Shown: in pieces, positions 32,154 to 41,817 of the stretch
Position numbering within the stretch: position 1 is the first letter of the stretch
Layout: every line of letters starts with the position of its first letter
DNA from: Capsaspora owczarzaki ATCC 30864
Lineage: Eukaryota; Opisthokonta; Filasterea
Reading direction: 5' to 3'
Length of the DNA stretch: 64,000 nucleotides
NCBI RefSeq assembly: GCF_000151315.2
Contig: NW_011887300.1
Coordinates: 929,003-993,002, forward strand
Notes under the pieces: model-generated
Seen by the model: the letters and a program-made list of their open reading frames with translations, nothing else
Databases searched by the model: none
What the model was told of the DNA's origin: nothing
Position numbers and translations under genes: made by a program

Positions 32154-35100
32154 TCACTGCGATGGTGGCTGCGAGGCATGTGACGGCGGTGCTGCAAAAG
32201 TAGAGCTTGCTACTGATGGTGCTGCAGCAGTAGTGGAGGGAGAATGAACTGCTCCAGGTGTTGCAACAACAGCTGTTGCTGCTGTTGAAACGGCCGCTGG
32301 TAGTGATACCGAAACTCGCAGTCCTGGCACGGCAGCTGTGTTCGGAGCCGGTCGCCCCACTCCCGGAGAAAACACACCCCCTTGTCTCACCCACAGAACG
32401 CTTTGTTGTGGCTGTGCGCGCTGTGGCGGTTGAGCTTGTGGCTGTTGTTGTGGGTGTAGTGGTTGAACTTGTGGCTGTTCCTGCGGCTGTTGTGGCTGCT
32501 GTGGTGGCTGGACTGGGGCAGGGGATGGTGCCTGATGCGGGGCATCGGCTGCTGGCTGGAACATAAATACCGGCGATATTGGCGGGGGAATCGCTGGAAC
32601 GACGGGCCCGGCTGGCGGTCGGATGACAAACCGGCCTGGAAACCCCATTTGACGCACTGCTGTTGGGCCGCCGCGGTGAAGGATGCGCACTTGTCGCGGG
32701 CGTTGCTCGGCAATCAGGCCAGACTCGACGCCGGGAATCTCAAAGCGGTTGTAAAAGAACAGCGTGACGTGGAGCGAAAAGAGCGCGCACACGACGAACG
32801 CGAGGTACGCAAAGGTGTACGGGCAAAGCAGCACGTAAGTGTAAAAGGCAAACTGGAAGAGTCCGATAAAGCGCGCCCAGTACATGAGCGATGTTCCACA
32901 GCGGATTCTGCACAAAGCGAACCGGGGGTGGGCGGAGGTTTAGGACAACAAATGAGCGACCAACTCCCCAAACGAGCATCCGACATTTGCACGCCTCATC
33001 TTTCAACACTCACGAGACGACAGAAAACAGTTGCAACAACCACAGCTGCAAGTAAACAAGGATGGCAAGTGCGTGGTCATCCAAAAAGTCGGCCAAGAAG
33101 TAAACCATGCCGACGAGGACCTGTCACGACGCAAAGCCAAGTGCAAGCCAAGTGCAAGTCAGATACAACGTCCTCGTGCCTCTCAAGACACGGACTGAAT
33201 AGCAAGCCCAAACAAAAACTTACTAAAAACCACGCAGCAGTGTTGATACACTCGACAAGAAGTGCCCCAACTCGCACAGCATTGCTATTCTGTCGCACAA
33301 TTGCTTCAGCGGCAACTACCCCGCGACGACGGATCAGCAACAAATCAAACACACTTTCTGAATCACACACAAAAAAAAGCCAAACAAAGACACAAAACTA
33401 CGACGAACGTACCGGCCAACTGGAGCGCCCGGTTTTGCGCCTCTCTCAGCACCACACCCACGAGAACGGCGTTGGCGCCGACGAGAAAGACGGATGTAAG
33501 CGCAATGTCCACCTTTCCCACCCAGGTGCGGGCGTTCTGTGTCACGGTTTGCAGCATGGCCAAACTGTAGACTTCTCCGCTGTCCTCGTTGCACAGGTAA
33601 CCTACGACCAACAAAAACAAGAGCCATTTCGTCAGTCAGTACACCTTCCAAAACGTCAACCTCTCTCTCTGTCTGCCCCCCCCCCGCCGGGAGCAAGACA
33701 CACACCTGTGCCGTTTGACAGAACGGAAAAACTGTGCAGCAAAACACTCTCGTAGCCCGAAAAAGTGTCGAGCAGCAAATGCGTTCTCGCTCCGCCGAGA
33801 CACGCGCTATCAACAGTAATGGAGATGGTAGAAATGTTGAGAGCGTGGCGGGCACTCTCGGAAAGTTGCAGGAAGCCGAGCTCGGGCGCAAACTCAAAGA
33901 CGGATTGATCAAACGAGACGGAGGCCATCAGCTCGTCCACCCGTGCTTCAGTAAAGTGCTGGTGCCGCAGAGTGAACGCGGCAGAGTCCAGGTCTGCCGT
34001 GTCACCATAGTCCGCGCCAGCACGGAGCGAGGCATCGTCCGCAGCGGCAGTGGCTCGGCAAGTGCCTGCAATGTCGTCTGTCACCGACTGGGACGAGCAC
34101 TGATTTGCCGTGTTCTGATTCGAGCTCGTGCTGTTGTCATCGTCATCATCGCCATCGCCATCGCCATTGTCGTCGTCATCATCGTCATCGTCGTCGTCAA
34201 CGACGACAGCAGCGTTGTCATTGTGAGTCGTATCCTCTGCTGCACGGCGAATCTGACGCTCAGTCAGCCCCAACGCCGAAATGAGACGAACTGGCGATCT
34301 GGCGCCAATGATATCGAGCATTGCGTGCGCCAGAATGGACAGACGCCATGGCTTGGACGGCGGGCGAGCCTCGCTGTCGTCGTCGGGATTCTTGTCCGGA
34401 TGGGTGTCGTCGTCGATGGCTTCCGGGTCAAAGTATGCATGCAATGCATATGCCAGCTCTGGAAAGATGGCCGGGAAGAGCGCCCGAATCGCGTGAATGT
34501 TTTCGTGTTGCGGCCGACGGATGGATCCGAGTCGGCTTGACGCTGTTGACCGACTCGATGCCTGCTGCTGCGCTGCAGCGTCGTGCAGACTCTCGTCCGT
34601 GGCCTCGTGTTCTTGAGGATGTTCTGGCTGAGCAGTCTGAGCAGTCTGAGCGGTTTCTGTCGCTGATCGAGGCGTTTTGCCAGTCTTGGTGACTGTTCCG
34701 GGCGTTCGCTGCGCCGCTCGATCTGACAATGGATCTGCTGGTAATCGAAGCAGCGTCTGTCTGACAATGGCCTTGATTGGCGACTCGACAGTGACTCGTA
34801 CGACCTGTTTTTGTTTTCGTCACCAAATGTTGTAAACATCAGTTCGTTTCTCAGAATTCGCGGATTTTTCCCAGTTTTCAAATCAAAGGCATAATTGATT
34901 CAATGCATTCTGCGCAACTCGCTTCGCCAGAGCTTCCTCACCTGGAATGGCGGCGGCGCAGTGACGGGCGGCTCAATGGGTTTGGCTGCAAGTGGCTGGC
35001 CGAGCACGAACGCGGCGTCCGCCAGCTGCAGCGTCATATCCGACTGGCCAGTTGTACTTGCATCTGCGTTCTGATACTCGCCGTGTGCGTTGAGCGGCGG

Positions 35101-35442
35101 CGGCGGCAGTGGCGGACTGGCTGGAGCGAGATTGAGCGGCAATGCATTCGCAGCGCTGAGCCGTAACGCAAGGCAGCGATGCCCAGCCAGCTGCAGACCA
35201 TCATCATCACCGCCATCACTAGGACTGTCATGCTTGTCATGATAGGCGTGAAGTGGAGGAGGGACGAATCGCGAGTGCAGCTGGACCAGCGTCGACAGGA
35301 GCAGCACTGCAGCGAGCAGCACGAACGACTCGACCAGCAGCCGCGACCGGGGCGTCGGAAGCACTGCCCGGTAGTAATGCATGAGCTGAACATGCATGCG
35401 GAAGAAGCCGTCCACGGGTCTGTTGATTGGGAAGGCGTCCAT
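32154..35442 (-). CDS. TMEM259: Membralin (TMEM259) homologue
   Basis: Membralin is a multi-pass ER membrane protein linked to ER-associated degradation in animals. Six exons: 35442-34942, 34804-33706, 33601-33413, 33357-33224, 33120-33014 and 32907-32154; every junction holds frame, 927 residues. The first ATG gives MDAFPINRPVDGFF, then TM1 (LLVESFVLLAAVLLLSTLVQ). The large lumenal part ends with the family block FAPELGFLQLSESARHALNI, then LLDTFSGYESVLLHSF. TM helices follow in exons 3-6, with VLVGMVYFLADFLDD and ARFIGLFQFAFYTYVLLCPY matching the animal four-helix region. The C-terminal ~200 residues are Pro/Gln-rich and cytosolic. It is longer than human membralin (about 620 aa) because of a lumenal insertion with an Asp run (34130-34210) and the Pro/Gln tail. 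Confidence 0.92.
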
Positions 35443-35749
35443 GGGTTTTGAAGTCCCAATCGTGAAAACGCCTGCTTTGGTGCTTTTTGGTGTATGGATT
35501 GGAAAGAAGGAGGAGTGCGCGCGCAAAAAAATGGTGCGAACATTCTCAGACAAGACAGGATAAGGGGGTAACCAGGGAATATACCAGGTCTATTGGTGGA
35601 AGAGAAGGACAGCAACAAAACAACAACAACAACAACAACAACAGCCAACAACAAAAAGTTGAAACGCTTCAAGCGGATGGCTTTTCAGCACGGGACTTTT
35701 GAATCTGTGGTCGCAGAACAAACAGAGCAGAGAAGGGGTGAGCATTTCA
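35443..35749. other. Intergenic region between membralin and the Ras-like-DHR-1 gene
   Basis: 307 bp containing an AAC microsatellite (about 35618-35643). It probably carries the membralin promoter and the 3' UTR of its neighbour on the same strand. No gene. Confidence 0.5.
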
Positions 35750-38700
35750 CTACGATTGTCGCTCAACCACCACCAACTTGATGCTTTTTACCAAAACAGC
35801 CTTGGTACGCTCCAACGCCGCATCGAGCTCGCGCAGGAGCAGCGTGAGCTTGTCTGTCGAAAGCATGTCGAGGTCGTGCCCCAATAGCTGCTGCCGCGTT
35901 AGCGATTCAACAACAGATTGGCTGTACGGAATGGGCAGCTTGGGCGGGCCGTCAGAGACAGTCTTGTCCTTCCGCGGCGGCAGCGGAGGCTGGACGTAGA
36001 TTGGATTCGGATTCGCTCCAATAGCCACGCTGCCAGCAGCAGGAGCAGCAGCGGGCGGGGGCGGAGGCGAGGTCAGGCGCGGCGAACGGGTCCGCTCGGG
36101 AATCGCAGGAGGCTGGTCGAGGTTGGAGGCCGTTTCGTCAAAGACAATGGCGGCCCGGTTGTTTCCCGACCCTGCTGCAGATGGCTTTGGTGCAGCAAGG
36201 ACGGCGTGATTCTTTTGTGGCACCTGGTACTCTGCAGAGACGGCAGGCTTGGCCGATGTCGGCGGCGCCACTGCTTCGGGAGCATCGCCGGGACGCGGAG
36301 GCAGCTTTGGTCGCGAGTCCGAGGGCTGGGCATACAGGGCCGAGGCCGCTGTTCCCGCGGACGAAGCCGACAACGCGTCCGACACGACGGCATAGTCGGA
36401 GGACTTGACCGGAGCGGGGAGCGTGCCTTTGTGGCTCTCGTTCTCGCGGGTTGAGAGCATGATCGAGACAAACAGGGAATCGTTCTTCTGAGGGGCGGGG
36501 GTTTCTTCGCCTGAGCGTTTAGGATTGAGGGGTCGAGGCAGAGTGAGGAAACAAGCGTGAATCTCGAATGCAATAGAAAAAAACCCCAAGAAAACAAACC
36601 AAACTCGCTCCAACACATACCTTCAGCAAGCGACCTCATCTTGAGAGAATACGGCTTGCCAACCTGATGCTCAAGCCGGTGAAGCACACACTGGTACTGG
36701 CCATCAGCGACTGGCAGGAGCTTTTGTGAATGAGGGTCGCGGTGGTTCAACGGCAAGAAGCAGTATCCGACCGTCAAGCCGCTCGTCTTGAATTTATCTG
36801 TGTGCGCCATGTGCGGAACAAAAGGACATCAAAGGCAATCAAAATGCATGGTGATCAGAAGACCAAAGAATCAAGAAAATCAACGCAAAACAACTTTTCA
36901 CACAAACAAAACATACCTCGCTCAGAGCAGTCTCGCACGACCATCAGCAAGTGCGTTCGCTTGTATTCAATGACAGGAATGCTTGCACGGAATGTCTCGT
37001 GCCATGCTGGATGCAACGTGCTCGAATACACGACGCTCTTGTACGTGGCATCGGTCGGAAGGAATCGCGAGTTGGGGCTCGGATCGCCTGTCTCGCGGAG
37101 CAGGTGGAATGTCACCTCGACACCACGACGCAAGTCATCGCTGTGGAAATCGCCGCGAAGGAGAGACACGTAGAGTTCGTTGGTCGGCGGTCGGGGGTCG
37201 TGCGAGGCGAGCACCAAGGCAGCCGTCTGCCCACTGACGGCAATGTTCGGCGGTGGGTGGAAGGGAGAGCGGTACGCAACGTGGCCAATGCAGTGGACCA
37301 GCTGGATCTTGCCGCCCAGCATGTCCGTCTTGTGGTCTTGCATGACAGCGGCGGATTCGCCCTTGAACAGCTGGAGGGTGGCGAGGACAAAGCCGTCGCC
37401 GTGCACAGGAGCCTTGTGGGCCTGGCGCACCGTGCCTTGGACCGAGGCCGACATGCCCACGTTGCCGAGAGTGGTGCCGCCAGCCGTGTCCGTTTCGGAC
37501 GCTGCCGACGGAAACTTTGACTTTTTGCAAATCGAAGCGGGCGTCTGCATAAACTCCTTGTCCTTGCCGCAGAGATGGATGGCCAAGGTGAACGAGTTTC
37601 CAGAGTGGTCGCGCTGGGCCTTGACGACTTCCGACAGCGGGATGGTGGCCATACCGAACGGCTTGCGAATGGCGGGTCCGTCGCACGTGTTCACCAGCTT
37701 GACAATCTTGCACAGCAGCCACGTGTGGCGTGTCCAAAAGAGGTCATTCACTGGTGCGTTGGTGATGTACTGACGGAAGGAAAAAAACAAACGAAAGTGA
37801 TGATGGGTGAGAGAAGAGCTGGAATTCGCTTTGTCACAAGCACAGTGTGTGAAACAACAACACCCTTACCGAAAACAAAGCCGCCGTGCGGTCTCGGCTC
37901 GGCATGCCCAGGCTAGTGAGGGGAAGCATGAACGGCTCGGTGAAGACAACGTTGCGCTGCTTGTCGTAGAGCGAAAAGTAGATTTCGCAGTCCGTTCCGA
38001 CCGCACAAACAAGCGCCTCGAATTGGAACAAGAGGTGAAAGTTGAACTGTCGACAAAGAAGACAAGAAGACAAGAGAAAAAAAGGTGAGAGAGACCCTCG
38101 GCAAAGTACAACCACTCTTGGCCAGACAAAACAAACAAAAAAAAAAAAAAAAACACGGAATCAATCGTGGGCAGCCGCTCCATCGAGCCATGCGACGAGA
38201 GCGCCTCGCGGGAAGCGCTGTGGTCACCCTTGCCGTAGGTGCGCTTAATGTTCTGCTTGATGGCATCCAGCACACCGCGTTTATCGGCAGCCTCAACCGC
38301 GTGCTTGAGGCGACGCTGCTTGAGGGTGCGGACGCATGCTTCCGTGAAGCACTCGTCAATGTGCTTGTTGGTGGCAATGTTAATGTCCAGGAAGGGCACG
38401 CACAGGGCTTCGCTGACAATGGGGTTGGTGAGCGCACCGTCGCGCACGTTGCCCACCACAATGATGGGGATGTCTTCGTCGTCCTCCTTGACGGCGTTGA
38501 TGCGGTTGCGGTATGCCACCACGTTCGGGAAGGATCCTCGGACGACGTCCCGAGCCACGACCAAGAACGCGTCTGCTTGTCGGATGGCCTATAGTAGTGA
38601 CAGCAAGAGCCAAGTCATCGTGAGAGTGAGAAAGAAAAGTTCGAGGCGCATTGCGAATGAGCAAGGTTGATCTTGGCGGATTTTCTGTTTTCTTCTTCGA

Positions 38701-39803
38701 CTGTTCTCTTTGTAACTTCCAATATCACAGTTAGTGCTTCATCACCGACGCGAATGAGCAAGTTTGATCTTGGCGAATATGTTGAGATGTAGCTTTTCTT
38801 TTTTCTGTTTTTCTTCTTCGACCGTTCTCTTTGTCACTTCCAATATCACCGTTCGTGCTTCATCACCGACATCTTTAGTGTCCTAGGTCTCGGTCATCAT
38901 CATCTTTATCATATTTCTGTGATGATCTCGCTCGGTCATCTTCCTTTTTTGTTTCGTTTCCCTCTTTTCTGCTCTTCCTTCGCTGCTTCCAATGCCCACA
39001 GTCTGTGCTTCATCATCCATCATCATTATCATCATCAACTTTATCAATCTGTGATGGTGATCGCGAGGGACCATCCGTCGTTCGATGCCGTCGACTTGAA
39101 CCTTACCGCAATGTCGACCTCTTCGGCCTTGTTGGACTGGTCTGCGGTCTCGACGACCTCGACGAGGCACGTTTCGCCCTCGATCTTGACGTGCTTCTTG
39201 TGCGAGTGGCTGCCTGCATTCGAGAACGACGCTGCGCCAGAGTACAAGGGGCAAGGACGAAGGTCAGTGAATACATTTTGAATTTGGTGAAGCAGTCAAG
39301 TGAAGTGTTGATGACAAACCCCCCCACCCCCTCCACTTCCAGCAAACTCACACTCGCAACACACATGCAGACACATAGACACATGTATTGAAGGGAGTGG
39401 AAGAGAGTGGGAGAGTGGAACAATGCAATCCAATGGCCAATCCAAAAATGCAATGGAATCTCAAACAAACGGTAAGCCCGCTGCTACCACCGCACACCAC
39501 ACCACACACACGCGCTGATGGAGCTGTTTGTTTGATTGAAGTGCAATCAGCAATGAATAAAAAGCGGGATGGGGAGCGGGGGGCGCGGTATTACCGAGCT
39601 TCAGGTAGGCCGCAGCGAGCTCTTTGCGCAGCTTTGGATCGCCCAGCAGCAGCACGCGCTAAGAGTGTCATAAAGTGAGTCATCATGTCATGTCAAGTGA
39701 GTCATCCCCACCCCACAAGTCCAAAGTTGAAAAGCATGCTGGTTTTTAATGCATCCGTCAGATCAGTCGTTATCAATGGGTGCGTTACAATGGATTGCGA
39801 CAT
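35750..39803 (-). CDS. Degenerate Ras-like domain fused to a DOCK-type DHR-1 (C2) domain, no DHR-2
   Basis: Eight exons: 39803-39717 (tentative), 39658-39595, 39231-39107, 38588-38157, 38046-37870, 37769-36917, 36797-36621 and 36510-35750; 891 residues, phases consistent. Residues ~30-170 form a Ras fold: RVLLLGDPKLRKE, then KKHVKIEGETCLVEVVETAD, then AFLVVARDVVRGSF and IPIIVVGNVRD. All nucleotide motifs are damaged: the P-loop lacks G-K-S/T, DTAGQ reads ETADQ, NKxD reads NVRD. From ~235 comes DOCK-like sequence: FEALVCAVGTDCEIYFSLYD, HTWLLCKIVKL, RKPFGMATIPLSEV, then DHR-1 proper with NELYVSLLRGDFHSDD, SVVYSSTLHPAWHETF and GYCFLPLNHRDPHSQKLLPV. The C-terminal 250 residues are Pro-rich with PxxP motifs (PPLPPRKDK) and end in a helix. 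The catalytic DHR-2 (Rac/Cdc42 GEF) is absent. Inferred role: a phosphoinositide-binding adaptor. Confidence 0.85.
38652..38872. repeat. Imperfect ~110-bp tandem duplication in an intron
   Basis: Two copies start with GCGAATGAGCAAG and end with GTGCTTCATCACCGAC (38652-38749 and 38750-38870). They differ by substitutions and a ~23-bp insertion. A weaker third similarity follows downstream. The repeat lies between exons 3 and 4 of the Ras-like-DHR-1 gene. Confidence 0.8.
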
Positions 39804-40165
39804 GGAAGAAACAAAGAAAAAGACTGAGAATCAGAGTTACTTCTGAGAAACAGAGTCAAAAGGCAAGAGGAAATACAATAAAATGGGAAATCATTGAGAT
39901 TACGCAGAATAGGTAACGTGCGTTTGGGAAAAGAGGATGAAAGGTGATCGATGAATGATTGCAATTTTGTACTGTACAACATGGAGACCAGGGTCTTCAA
40001 CAAGGCGTAAGGATGCAATTGCGAGACCCACAAGCTATCAACATTGACAGAGTTGGGCGATCCGTGGCAAGCTTCCAGCAAAAAAGTCCAACTCCTCGCG
40101 TTCAACTGAACTTGCATCTCTACCAAACCGTGGTGATTGCTTCCCCTTGACATCGCTGGCATTGA
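39804..40165. other. Intergenic region upstream of the Ras-like-DHR-1 gene
   Basis: 362 bp between this gene's tentative start and the MGMT stop. I see no coding potential. If exon 1 is wrong, the true first exon may lie here. Confidence 0.4.
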
Positions 40166-41331
40166 TCACTCGCTATCAAAACTCGCCGATCGAGGGACAC
40201 GATGGGTGCGCTTCTTCCCTTGGGATGCAATCGCTTGGGCAATGCTGATTTTGGCGGCGACCTTTTGGCGCGGCGAGGCCTTCTTTAATGCTTTGACATC
40301 CTCACTGCCAGCTACACTTGATGCTTGTGCTGAGTGATGATCGGACGCCTTGCCGGTTGGGGAAAAGTTAAACCAGAGCACCTTGGCTTGCTCCTTTGCG
40401 GGAATGTGATCGGTCTCGTCAAACTCGACGCCCTCAGCCTGCAGAAAGTCCTTCTTGCAGCAGATGCGCTTTCCTTGTCCCCATTGTCTACAGGGAGACG
40501 TTGGGACAGAGTGGAAGCGCGTTCGTCAGTAACTGGTCGAACTGGAGAACAAAACGACTTGAAAATCAGTATGAATCGCGACAACTCACCCGGAGAAGCC
40601 TCCGACAAACAAGGACGAATCCAAGACGCGATGGCAAGGCACGTAGGGGGCAAACGGGTTGTTGCGCAATGCTTGTCCGACTACAGCGAGGAAGGAAAGC
40701 GAAGCGTGTAAGTGAGTCAGTTGTTTCAATCGCGAAGGGAAACGTCCATGACCATGCTGCGATGGTCGATCTCTCTGGATTCGTAGAGACACGCAAGTTC
40801 CATCCTGCACATTGAGGCAGGGGACACCAGCGGCGGGGGTGATTGCATGCGACGAACATGCAACCAACTCGCATTTCCCGCCATTTCGCTTCTGGCTTCG
40901 ATTGGGATGCTCGCCACGCTGCACAACCATATCCATTCGACACATGCACCACTGTCGTTTTTTGAAACAGCTCTGCGATGATGTGGCTCGAAGCAAAACA
41001 AAACGCTTTTGCGTTTGTTTGGGTTACCTGCGCGAGGTGCGGACGCGAGGTACTTTGCAATGTGGCCGTACGTCGTGATGCGGCCCTTGGGCACTTGCAG
41101 AATGGCGTCGTACACTGCAAAGCGGAATGGCGAGACGCGGTGCGCCCATCGGAGGCGAGCGGCGGCGGTCGTCGGGTACGCGGTCGGGTCGTGCACACTC
41201 GGCGGCATCCACTCGTCGTCGGTCACATTTGGGTTGTTGACGATGGCGAGTGTGGGGACGCTCGTCAGATGTGGTGCAGATGCTGGTTGCACTGCGGGTG
41301 AAGTGGTATCAGCGAGTGATTCGGAATTCAT
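40166..41331 (-). CDS. MGMT: O6-methylguanine-DNA methyltransferase
   Basis: A suicide repair enzyme that moves the alkyl group from O6-alkylguanine to its own Cys. Three exons: 41331-41028, 40680-40590 and 40487-40166, 238 residues. The start ATG (MNSESLADTT) is followed by a ~60-residue disordered tail. The helix-turn-helix region is FRFAVYDAILQVPKGRITTY (GHIA), then VGQALRNNPFAPYVPCHRVL with the acceptor Cys ~117 inside the invariant PCHRV. GGFSG follows in the expected place. The residue is Cys, not the Trp or Ala of alkyltransferase-like proteins, so activity is expected. Exon 3 continues GQGKRICCKKDFLQAEGVEF, the normal end of the domain, then a Lys/Ser-rich ~70-residue extension, possibly nuclear-targeting. 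It shares a 486-bp divergent upstream region with the BRO1 gene. Confidence 0.92.
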
Positions 41332-41817
41332 GGCAAAGCAACAAGAAAAAAAAAAGCCCGCGAAAAACTCAGACTGAGCCAAACATTGGAAATGGAAACT
41401 GGCTGTTTTCGGTGATCGGGGTCACATCACAAGTGGTCCGTACGTGTATGTGATTGCATGTGATTGTATTGTGTTCTTGTATGTGTGGCTGAAACTGGCT
41501 TTTGATCGAGCTCTTTTGTTCTTTCAATCACTCGCTCACTCTCCACCAAACTCTCAGCAATACTCAGTCACTCTAATCTGAGTGTTTGCCCTTTTGATCC
41601 CCCTTCCCCTCTTACCTTCCCCCCCTCCCCCTCTCTCTCTTTCAAAGTGCTCCTTTTTCATTTCATTCCCCATTTGTTCTAAGTTTTTTCCCGCCAAAAT
41701 TTCCCCTTCCCATTCATCATCGTCTTGTGATCCAAGTTCCCCGCTCGCTCTCGTACCCCCACTCACTCCTGACCACTCCTCCGAACAAAACCCACCACAG
41801 CGACAGAGCAGCACATC
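41332..41817. promoter_or_regulatory. Divergent region between MGMT and the BRO1 gene
   Basis: 486 bp between start codons. The BRO1-proximal 200 bp are C/T-rich (41590-41770), typical of an initiator-proximal pyrimidine tract. No gene. Confidence 0.5.
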
